Source: JANMDR01 sp031409495
GTDB taxonomy: Bacteria; Pseudomonadota; Gammaproteobacteria; Burkholderiales; Usitatibacteraceae
Assembly (NCBI GenBank): GCA_031409495.1
Contig: JANNXI010000226.1
Location: 1 to 10,563, forward strand
Length of the DNA: 10,563 nucleotides
Direction of reading: 5' to 3'
Below the pieces are notes generated by a model. The model was not told the origin of the DNA. It saw only the letters and a program-made list of their open reading frames with translations, and did no database searches. Position 1 is the stretch's first letter. The number at the start of each line of letters is the position of its first letter. Shown here one piece after another: positions 1-5,939 of this stretch. The position numbers and the translations under genes are program-made.

Positions 1-800
1 GGGGTGAACGCGGTGTAGGTGGCGTTCACGCGATCATCTTTTTCCGCAAGCTGCACCATCAGCGCGGCTTTGATTTTGGCAGCTCCTGCCGTTTCGCCCG
101 CCGCACCGTAGTAGGGTACACCGGCTTGCAGTTGGTCGCCCATTGCGATAGCCAGATAGTTGACAATACCGCCGCCGAAGCAAAACCCAGTCGCGCCAAG
201 TTTACCGTTGCAGAGGGCGTGGGCTTTGAGAAATTGCGCGCTATTGAGTAAATCTTGTCGCAGCTTGGGCTGATCTAGCCCAGTCTGCAGGGTGCGGCCA
301 TCGTCATCATTGCCGGGATAGCCGCCAACGGGAAACAAGCCGTCAGGTGCCAGCGCTAAGAAGCCTTCCGCGGCGAGCCGGCGTGCCACATCTTCAATGT
401 AAGGATTTAAACCGCGATTTTCATGGATAACGACAACGCTAGGAAAGGGCCCCGCACCAGCAGACGCACCAGCGGGCTGAACCAAATAGCCGCGCATCGT
501 GCCGGAGTTTCCGCCGGGCGAGGGATAGTTGATGTACTTGGCTTTGATTCTGGTATCGGTAAATGAAATCGTCTGCGCCTCTGCGTAGCGCGGCAGTAAT
601 GCTTGCGCCATCATCAAACCCATACCGCCGACAATTGCAATTGAGCTAGCACGTGATAAAAATTCTCGTCGGTCAAAGCGACCGTGACAATACTCGTCAT
701 ATAAATCGTAAACCCGTTGGTCAATTTCTAGCTGTGTGACGCCGACTGCTGGTTGAGCCAAACCGGATTGGTGGGTTTGGTCAGAGTTTTCTAAGGTCAT
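1..800 (-). CDS. Dienelactone hydrolase family protein, YghX-like, Tat-type signal (3' end outside window)
   Basis: An alpha/beta hydrolase of the dienelactone hydrolase (carboxymethylenebutenolidase) family; 266 codons are visible and the C-terminus lies beyond the left edge. The start is the ATG at 800-798, with AGGAGG seven bases upstream. The family catalytic Cys sits in GFCFGGG (Cys207). HENRGLNPYIEDVARR (126-141) carries the conserved Glu127, and EKDDRVN (253-259) holds the likely catalytic Asp; the catalytic His would be in the missing part. From memory, the text around HENRGLNPYIEDVA and GGYPGNDD closely matches E. coli YghX. The N-terminus has about 40 polar residues, then DRREFLSRA (43-51) and a hydrophobic stretch ending in YAEA. 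This reads as a twin-arginine export signal and suggests a periplasmic enzyme, unlike the cytosolic classical dienelactone hydrolases. The substrate is unknown. The gene is divergent from the IS relic to its right. Confidence 0.9.
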   Translation of the reverse strand, partial: MTLENSDQTHQSGLAQPAVGVTQLEIDQRVYDLYDEYCHGRFDRREFLSRASSIAIVGGMGLMMAQALLPRYAEAQTISFTDTRIKAKYINYPSPGGNSGTMRGYLVQPAGASAGAGPFPSVVVIHENRGLNPYIEDVARRLAAEGFLALAPDGLFPVGGYPGNDDDGRTLQTGLDQPKLRQDLLNSAQFLKAHALCNGKLGATGFCFGGGIVNYLAIAMGDQLQAGVPYYGAAGETAGAAKIKAALMVQLAEKDDRVNATYTAFT

Positions 801-1117
801 AGCTGTTCCTCCTGAGTTTTTTAACGGACTACGAGATCCCACAGCTGCCGCTAGCGAACGGTAGCCCAAAACTTGATAACGCGAACAATACAAATCAAAC
901 TACAGCAAACCGCTATGAGTGCAACTTACTTGGCTGCCTTGCATTTGGTGCGGCAAAAAGTCCCTAGAGAAGCTCAAAGGACCGCACAGCTTAAAACATT
1001 TCTGTCGGCACTAAATGAATTAATAATGAAAATATAGCCACTTCCGTTGTGGCCTGCAGCGCGTGTTGTTTGCACGTAGTTGCGACAGCAGTTGCTAAAA
1101 GCGCTAGCGCTGTTCTA
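801..1117. other. Intergenic stretch upstream of the dienelactone hydrolase gene
   Basis: About 320 bases with no convincing gene. It should hold the promoter of the hydrolase gene on the minus strand, but I see no good -35/-10 pair. A 40-codon plus-strand frame at 915-1037 (ATG to TAG) has no ribosome binding site and is not called. The right end is rich in short repeats: ACAGCAGTT occurs at 1085-1093 and again at 1125-1133 inside the IS left end, and a perfect 12-bp palindrome lies at 1100-1111. Confidence 0.5.
1100..1111. repeat. Perfect 12-bp palindrome next to the IS1380-type left end
   Basis: AGCGCTAGCGCT reads the same on both strands and ends six bases before the CCTATAAAC that opens the IS left end at 1118. 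It could be a protein binding site, part of an old insertion target, or chance. The same palindrome is not seen beside the second left-end copy near 5024-5032. Confidence 0.4.
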
Positions 1118-1202
1118 CCTATAAACAGCAGTTAAACACCGACTCTGAAACCACAGACGCTTATAATACGGGCATTTCCAAGCTATTTTAAGCACTTTGA
1201 GG
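1118..1202 (+). repeat. IS1380-type left end, copy A
   Basis: This 85-base segment aligns without gaps to 5032-5116 in the same orientation. Shared blocks include CCTATAAAC at the outer edge, CGACTCTGAAACC in the middle, and TTTGAGG at the inner edge just before the transposase ribosome binding site. The differences are scattered single bases, as expected for two old copies of one element. Confidence 0.85.
1139..1167 (+). promoter_or_regulatory. Putative transposase promoter in left-end copy A
   Basis: A perfect -10 hexamer TATAAT at 1162-1167 is preceded, after 17 bases, by CCGACT at 1139-1144, a weak -35. Copy B has the equivalent pair TCGACT and TATAAA with the same 17-base spacing. Retention of the spacing in both copies supports a real IS promoter firing rightward into the transposase, but no transcription evidence is available. 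Confidence 0.45.
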
Positions 1203-1215
1203 GGAGAGCCACGCC

Positions 1216-1822
1216 ATGGTGTCAACCTTAGGCGGCCATCAACGCCACGCGCATATTTCTGCGCTGCATTGCACTAGGATAGCGTGCACCCAGCGCGCCT
1301 TGGCATTCATAAATTTGTCTCCGAAGACGCTGCCCGTCGAGCGCACAAAAAAATGATGGACGAATCCGCGGCCTCAGCGTGGCTGGATAAACATTTAGCT
1401 AAAACCACAGCCCGCTATTAACCTCACCTTGGACACCTGATTTAGACGCCACCGTGAAGTGTTTGAATGGCGAGCCAGAGGGTGCTGTAACCGGCTGCAA
1501 CCCCACCAAACCCGGCCGCCCCTCGCATAGCTATCACTCAGGCTTCATGGCCAAAACAATGCTCGCCATCCACGTGGAGGTCTTGGCGTAGAATCAAAGG
1601 GCGGCTGCGCACAGCATGAGCTCAGTATGGAATCCAATTGAATGGCTACCTGCGGCCCTGCGCCCCGCCTGACTACACGGTGATGTGGCCTTTGGCAATG
1701 AAGCAGTCATGGCTAAAGCCTAAGCGCTCGGTCGGTACTACCTGAGTAAATTAAGCTTCAACCCTAAAGTTAAATTGCCGCATGTGGTTTCTGGTCTGCT
1801 GTTGTTCATTGCGGTGATGTAA
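1216..1822 (+). pseudogene. IS1380-family transposase, frameshifted, with stops and truncated
   Basis: Read across frames, the segment gives ordered IS1380 transposase text. GGHQRHAHISALH starts at 1231 in frame 1. HPARLGIHKFVSEDAARRA and SAWLDKHL follow at about 1287-1400 in frame 3. LDATVK, GCNPTKPGRPSHSYH and HGDVAFGNEAVM then lie in frame 2 (about 1415-1740), ending near RYYLSKLSFNPKVK. Frameshifts fall near 1270-1277 and 1413-1415, with in-frame stops at 1589 (TAG), 1670 (TGA), 1721 (TAA) and 1820 (TAA). The ATG at 1216 keeps a GAGGGGAGAG ribosome binding site. Family transposases run to roughly 430-450 residues, so only about the first half survives, and a stretch before GGHQRH may also be deleted. 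The product cannot be functional. Confidence 0.88.
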
Positions 1823-1994
1823 TTACGCTTGGCAATTACGCCAGTGTTGGGCTGATTTTAAGTGACCAACCAGAGCTTATGCGTTGCACCGGGCCGTATG
1901 TAAACTAGTGTTTCCGGCGATGAATTTGACCTCTATTGACACACCACTCCGCTATCATGATTCAGCATCATTCAAATTTGTATCGAGGACGTGC
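1823..1994 (+). other. Leader between the IS relic and the diguanylate cyclase gene
   Basis: This holds the junction of the truncated IS relic with the upstream region of the cyclase gene. TTGACC (1926-1931) and TTGACA (1936-1941) are good -35-like hexamers, but the only good -10-like hexamer, TATCAT at 1953-1958, is 21 or 11 bases away, so no promoter is called. The open frame of the cyclase extends back to an ATG at 1884. The residues before 1995 look non-coding and follow neither a signal peptide nor a ribosome binding site. Confidence 0.4.
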
Positions 1995-4544
1995 ATGTGC
2001 ATTCGTTCCACCGTGACTCTGTCAATCCACTTCGTCTCGGCGGCGTTGTTTCAACTCGCGCTGATCGTACCGGCGTTCGCTGGAGGTATCGCTGCTGAGC
2101 CATCAGTGTCCAGACACCCGTTGGAGTTTCGTGCACTTACCGACCCCACTGACGTGCTCAAGCAGTTGCCGCCACTGGTGCAGCTGGCAACGGACGCGAA
2201 GGACTTCAAGGAGCTAGCATTGCTACACCTTGCAGAATCGAATGCCTGCCGGGTTATTGCGGACTGGCGATGCCAGAGTTCCGCTGCGGCGCGCGCGCGG
2301 GCCGCAGCGGAGTTGGCGAACTTACCCGATTTGCGCGCGCGCGGCTATATTCTTGAGAGTCGGGGCTGGATGGCAACGCAGGATTTTAGTCGGGCGGGGC
2401 AGTTGCTGCGCGACGCCGAAAAAATGCTCAGCGCGTACCCATTTCCGGAATTGAGTGCCGACGTTTTCCTCGCCTATTCTTCCCTCGGTTTTGCGGTTGG
2501 CAAGCACACCCTTGCCGCCGAATATGCCGAGCGTGGCCTGCTGGTTTTGGGCGACCGACCTTCATTGGTCATTCGCGTGCGTTTGCTCAGGAACAAGGCG
2601 CGCGCGCTCGGGCAGTTAAACGATGCCGCAGGCGCACGGGCAGTATTAGCCGAAGCCATTGAGTTGGTAAGCAAAGTCGCAGATCCGAAACTGAGTGCGG
2701 AACTTTACCTTGAAGAGGCGCGAATCGCCCGCATTTCGGGTGATGTTCCCACGCAAGTGAAAAACGGTCGACGCATACTCGCGTTAGCCGCGCAACTAAG
2801 TAATTCGCAGCTCCTTGGTTTGGGGCATGAGGTTCTCGGGTTGGCCGCATTAAACCTATCGGACAACGCGACGGCGGAAAGTGAGTTGAGGCAGGCGTAT
2901 GCTTCTTTTCAGGGGCTCAAGCTTGAACGCGATGAACGCCGTGTGTTGAGGGCGCTGATACGCAGCGTGCTGGGACGTGGCATCGTACGCGCGGATTTGG
3001 AAAAACTGGTGGCCCGCTCGGTCACCTTGGAAGCGTCGATTGAAGCCAATGATCGGAATATGGCCGCCGACGACTTTGAAGCGCGACTGCGATACGCTCA
3101 GCAAGAACTGGATGTGCAGCGACTCGAAGCCGCGGCCGCGATGGCGGCACAACGCGCAACATCGCTCGCCGACCAACAGCGGCTCACAACTATTGTCGCG
3201 GTCTTGAGCGTTGTTCTCCTGGTGGTTTTTGGCGTGCTTTTGCTGCTGCAGCGGCGCTTTAGCACCCGTTTGAAAGAAGTGGTTGCACGGGTACAGGAAA
3301 GTGAATCCCGCTACCGGATGCTAGCCGAGAACTCACGCGATCTGGTGGTACGCATGCGGCTCGATGGACAACGGCTATACGTTTCACCAGCATCGAAGGA
3401 TATGCTCGGTTTCGAGCCGTCGGCACTTAGCGAACCGCGTTGGGATCTTGTTCATCCCGATGACCGGGAAATGCTTGCGGCGGCATTTCGTAAGCTGGGC
3501 GAATCGGGTGGTTCAGCCGCAATCGTCTACCGCGCGAAACACGCCGACGGGCACTATGTCTGGATTGAAGCACTGGCCCGCTTTCTTCCCAAACCGGAGA
3601 ACGGCGGGCCACCTGAGATCGTTTACGCCGGCCGTGACATTACCGCCCGCGTACGCGCTGAACAGGCGTTGCGGGTTAGCGAACACAGCATGCGCGCGAT
3701 CACCGAAAACATCCCGGCGATGATTACACGGATCGATAAAGAGCAACGCTTTACCTTTGCAAATGCTTTTATTGGTCGCGTATTCGGCATCGCACCCGAG
3801 TCAATGATCGGCAAGACCATGCTCGCGGTGTGTGGAGAAAAAATACACGGCGAAATAAATCAGCATGTTGAAGCCGCGCTGCGCGGGGAAGTGGCGAGTT
3901 TTGAACACAGCGGCACGGCAGGTGACCGAGTGTATTACTACCAGTCAAATTACGTTCCTGATCGCGATGCCGATGGCAAAGTACAGGGGCTTTATGCACT
4001 GACATTTGATATTACTGACCTCAAACTCGCCGAAGCGAAGCTGGATCGCCTGGCGCGCATTGATAGTTTGACTGGTGTCGCCAACCGGCGCCATTTCGAA
4101 GAGCAACTTGCCGTAGCGCTCGCGCGCAGTCGCAGGCAAAACACCGCACTTGCGCTGCTATCGCTCGATATCGATCACTTTAAATCGATCAATGACAGTC
4201 ACGGTCATCCGGCAGGCGACGCGGTGATCAAGACCTTCGCGGAACGGCTTCGCGACTGTGTTCGAGAGAATGACATGGTCGCGCGCCTCGGCGGCGACGA
4301 GTTTGTCGTGCTGATCGAAAACGCTGTGGCGGACACTGCCGAAAAAGTCGCCCAAAAACTGCTGGCGGTCATGCAGCAGCCGATTACCGTCGCCGATAAG
4401 GCGCTGCAAGTGTCCGCAAGTATCGGCGTTGCCTTCAGCCCCGACACGACATCGACCGAGCAATTGATGCAACTAGCCGATAATGCGCTCTATGCTGCCA
4501 AAGCAGCCGGACGCAATACCTACAGGGCGGTAACAGGCATCTGA
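1995..4544 (+). CDS. Membrane diguanylate cyclase: periplasmic TPR-like sensor, two PAS domains, GGDEF
   Basis: Makes cyclic di-GMP from two GTP. The 849-residue start at 1995 is chosen over the ATG at 1884 because GAGGA lies five bases upstream and the protein then opens with a signal peptide (hydrophobic core, AFA cleavage site at about 27-29). Residues 60-340 form repeated helical pairs rich in Ala and Leu, TPR-like and predicted periplasmic. A coiled coil spans about 360-395 and a membrane segment about 399-419. PAS/PAC domains lie at about 437-550 and 562-680. The GGDEF domain (about 683-845) has an intact GGDEF at 766-770 and an inhibitory site RxxD (REND, 757-760) five residues before it. 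Catalytic activity and product inhibition are therefore both expected. No EAL domain is present. The ligand is unknown. The gene lies alone on the plus strand between IS relics and is visibly richer in G+C than its neighbours. Confidence 0.92.
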   Translation: MCIRSTVTLSIHFVSAALFQLALIVPAFAGGIAAEPSVSRHPLEFRALTDPTDVLKQLPPLVQLATDAKDFKELALLHLAESNACRVIADWRCQSSAAARARAAAELANLPDLRARGYILESRGWMATQDFSRAGQLLRDAEKMLSAYPFPELSADVFLAYSSLGFAVGKHTLAAEYAERGLLVLGDRPSLVIRVRLLRNKARALGQLNDAAGARAVLAEAIELVSKVADPKLSAELYLEEARIARISGDVPTQVKNGRRILALAAQLSNSQLLGLGHEVLGLAALNLSDNATAESELRQAYASFQGLKLERDERRVLRALIRSVLGRGIVRADLEKLVARSVTLEASIEANDRNMAADDFEARLRYAQQELDVQRLEAAAAMAAQRATSLADQQRLTTIVAVLSVVLLVVFGVLLLLQRRFSTRLKEVVARVQESESRYRMLAENSRDLVVRMRLDGQRLYVSPASKDMLGFEPSALSEPRWDLVHPDDREMLAAAFRKLGESGGSAAIVYRAKHADGHYVWIEALARFLPKPENGGPPEIVYAGRDITARVRAEQALRVSEHSMRAITENIPAMITRIDKEQRFTFANAFIGRVFGIAPESMIGKTMLAVCGEKIHGEINQHVEAALRGEVASFEHSGTAGDRVYYYQSNYVPDRDADGKVQGLYALTFDITDLKLAEAKLDRLARIDSLTGVANRRHFEEQLAVALARSRRQNTALALLSLDIDHFKSINDSHGHPAGDAVIKTFAERLRDCVRENDMVARLGGDEFVVLIENAVADTAEKVAQKLLAVMQQPITVADKALQVSASIGVAFSPDTTSTEQLMQLADNALYAAKAAGRNTYRAVTGI

Positions 4545-4603
4545 GCACAGGACCGCTGCGCTTTGATTTCAGGCGTTGGGCAGCGTATCGAGATCGGTCA
4601 TAC

Positions 4604-4624
4604 TGGAAAATGATTTGTTTTCCA
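4604..4624. terminator. Hairpin, possible weak terminator of the cyclase transcript
   Basis: TGGAAAA at 4604-4610 and TTTTCCA at 4618-4624 form a perfect 7-bp stem around a 7-base loop, 60 bases after the cyclase stop codon. The stem is A/T-rich and no T-run follows on either strand, so intrinsic termination would be weak. It may be only a structural or chance palindrome. Confidence 0.3.
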
Positions 4625-4662
4625 AATCGATGTCAACGCTGAAACGCATCATTTCCACCACC

Positions 4663-4695
4663 GAAAAGGGTACAGGACCTTCAAACGCCCTTTTC
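4663..4695. repeat. 8-bp inverted repeat with a 17-base loop
   Basis: GAAAAGGG (4663-4670) pairs perfectly with CCCTTTTC (4688-4695). It has no T-tract typical of an intrinsic terminator. It sits between the cyclase gene and the IS91-like remnant, and its function is unknown. Confidence 0.35.
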
Positions 4696-4887
4696 AAGAA
4701 TGCCCAACGTATCCGATGCCGCACGAGCGGTCAAATGTCCGTGCAACGCCTAAAACCCGCGGTTCGCTCAATATTGCAGACTTTTTTCCAGTCCCTCGCA
4801 GCTGAATATCACGTCATCTGAGCGTTTGCCCAGCCGCAGCCCAAACACCTCCCCTGTCCCTGTCAATTCCTAGTCCGGTTTTATCCC

Positions 4888-5020
4888 TTACGCCGTCTGA
4901 AACAGATATACCCCTTTCGGCAGTGCACGTGGTGGCGGCTGGTTCTTCGGTGGCCGCGGTCAGCATCAGTTGCCCGCCACAGCGCGGGCAATGCTCGATG
5001 TTGATATCGAATACCCGCTT
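4888..5020 (-). pseudogene. C-terminal remnant of an IS91-like transposase
   Basis: Reading leftward from about 5020, the minus strand gives KRVFDINIEHCPRCGGQL followed by MLTAA. After a frame change and deletion it gives QPPPRALPKGVYLFQTA and a TAA stop at 4890-4888. From memory, this is the characteristic tail of IS91-type rolling-circle transposases: a VFDIDIEHCPxCGG zinc-ribbon-like segment followed later by PPRAPA...FQTA. The segment between the two blocks is shortened compared with intact proteins, and everything upstream is missing. The remnant ends just before the second IS1380-type left end, whose insertion may have cut the gene. Confidence 0.75.
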
Positions 5021-5031
5021 TATCCTATAAG

Positions 5032-5116
5032 CCTATAAACGGTGGTTAAGCATCGACTCTGAAACCGCAGAAGCCTATAAAACGGGAAGTTTTAAGATGT
5101 TCTACGCGATTTGAGG
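5032..5116 (+). repeat. IS1380-type left end, copy B (solo)
   Basis: This aligns without gaps to 1118-1202 in the same orientation, from CCTATAAAC to TTTGAGG. It is followed by GAGGAGGGTGAAGC, the sort of ribosome binding site that precedes the transposase in copy A, but no transposase follows. From 5117 onward the sequence is unrelated to copy A. A second CCTATAA lies just outside, at 5024-5030, so the exact outer edge could be either. It is a solo left end left by deletion of the rest of the element. Confidence 0.82.
5053..5081 (+). promoter_or_regulatory. Putative IS promoter in left-end copy B, facing the regulator gene
   Basis: TCGACT at 5053-5058 and TATAAA at 5076-5081 are separated by 17 bases, as in copy A. 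A transcript from here would run rightward into the 3' end of the LytTR regulator gene on its antisense strand. Whether it still fires cannot be judged from the sequence. Confidence 0.35.
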
Positions 5117-5219
5117 AGGGTGAAGCTAAAACTAAGCGATTAAAGGTAAAAGCTGAACCGATAGCCCTTTGTCACTTTTTTGCGGTCGCGGGCACGTCGA
5201 ATGGGATACTGCGGGCGGC

Positions 5220-5939
5220 TTATATTTCTAAAGAATCTCGCAATACTTTGGCCTGCCGCCGTGAAATTTCTACTGTTCTGCCATCCCGCAGCTTCACCAA
5301 GTAGCCATCGCTCATTGCTGGCTGAATACTGCTAACCCACTTTAGGTTGATTAAGTGATTGCGACTGGCGCGAAAAAATAAGGTGGGGTCGAGCCGTTCT
5401 TCTAGATAGCCTAAACTGCGGGATAGCAGCGGCTGTTTGCCGTCAAACCACACATGTGCATAGTTGCCCATCACTTCAAACCCGCTTACGTCGCCCAAGC
5501 GCACAAACCAGCATTGTTCACCTTCACGCACAAAAATAGTGTCATCAGCGCCTTTTTTAGTGAGCTGTGGGGTCGTCGTGGCGGGTTTTTGCATTCGCTC
5601 GCGAGCGCGCGTAAGCGCAATGCTCAAGCGCTCGGGCGCAATGGGTTTAAGCAAATAGTCCAGCGCGTTGCGCTCAAACGCATGCAGCGCATGATGATCG
5701 TAGGCCGTGGCAAAAATGACGATGGGCAGGTAATCGAGCTTGTCGAGTAGATCAAAGCCAGTCGCACCCGGCAGATGAATATCTAACAACAATACGTCGG
5801 GTCGCAGGCTTTCTATACCAGCAAGCGCTGCCTCGACATCGGCGGCCTCGCCAATAATTTCGCAATCGCTGTGCTCGGCCAATAAGGTGCGCAGTTCTTG
5901 TCGTGCTAGGCGCGAATCTTCAACAATAAATATTTTCAT
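5220..5939 (-). CDS. LytTR-family response regulator
   Basis: A 239-residue two-domain transcription regulator, the usual length for this family. The receiver domain (about 1-115) has the acidic pair Glu7-Asp8, phospho-acceptor Asp53 in LLLDIHLPG, Thr78 in IFATAYD, and Lys98 in YLLKPI, so all phosphorylation-site residues are present. A LytTR DNA-binding domain fills about 134-237 (from TIFVREGEQCWFV to VEISRRQAKVLR). The ATG overlaps the kinase stop codon in ATGA, which implies translational coupling. It is expected to be phosphorylated by the upstream kinase and to bind direct-repeat promoter sites; the target genes are unknown, and I found no convincing LytTR site in this window. It resembles AlgR/LytR-type regulators, but no specific symbol is justified. 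Confidence 0.93.
   Translation of the reverse strand: MKIFIVEDSRLARQELRTLLAEHSDCEIIGEAADVEAALAGIESLRPDVLLLDIHLPGATGFDLLDKLDYLPIVIFATAYDHHALHAFERNALDYLLKPIAPERLSIALTRARERMQKPATTTPQLTKKGADDTIFVREGEQCWFVRLGDVSGFEVMGNYAHVWFDGKQPLLSRSLGYLEERLDPTLFFRASRNHLINLKWVSSIQPAMSDGYLVKLRDGRTVEISRRQAKVLRDSLEI

Larger units (their letters stand above)
1118..1822 (+). mobile_element. Relic of an IS1380-family insertion sequence
   Basis: The relic consists of a left end (1118-1202), a ribosome binding site and a decayed transposase. IS1380-family elements typically have ends opening with CCT, and this one opens with CCTATAAAC. The left end is repeated at 5032-5116, which independently shows it is a mobile-element terminus and not ordinary intergenic DNA. 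The right end was not found by eye: no GTTTATAGG appears downstream, and the transposase stops matching after about 1780. The element therefore appears 3'-truncated, and its right boundary is approximate. Confidence 0.75.
4545..4887. other. Gene-poor stretch downstream of the diguanylate cyclase
   Basis: No gene is supported. A plus-strand frame at 4576-4821 would need a TTG start, has no ribosome binding site and resembles no known family. The stretch holds two hairpins (4604-4624 and 4663-4695), a 9-bp inverted repeat CGTTGGGCA / TGCCCAACG at 4574-4582 and 4701-4709, and a tandem CCTGTC pair at 4853-4864. The right part leads into the IS91-like remnant and may be that element's terminal non-coding DNA. 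Confidence 0.5.

Noticed and set aside
915..1037. 40-codon plus-strand open frame starting with ATG
   Set aside because: It looks mildly protein-like (Leu/Ala-rich) but has no ribosome binding site and no recognised homologue; too short to support from sequence alone.
1926..1958. TTGACC/TTGACA with TATCAT as the cyclase promoter
   Set aside because: The spacers are 21 or 11 bases, neither of which suits a standard sigma-70 promoter.
1884..1994. Longer start of the diguanylate cyclase adding 37 residues
   Set aside because: The added residues precede a normal signal peptide, and the ATG at 1884 has no ribosome binding site, while the ATG at 1995 has GAGGA at good spacing.
4575..4708. GTTGGGC and GCCCAAC resemble integron attC core sites
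   Set aside because: The order is GTT...AAC, which is opposite to a folded attC site, and no matching partner site lies within about 140 bases on either side. No integrase or cassette gene is present.
4576..4821. 81-codon plus-strand open frame
   Set aside because: It needs a TTG start, has no ribosome binding site, resembles no family and overlaps the inverted repeats; probably chance.
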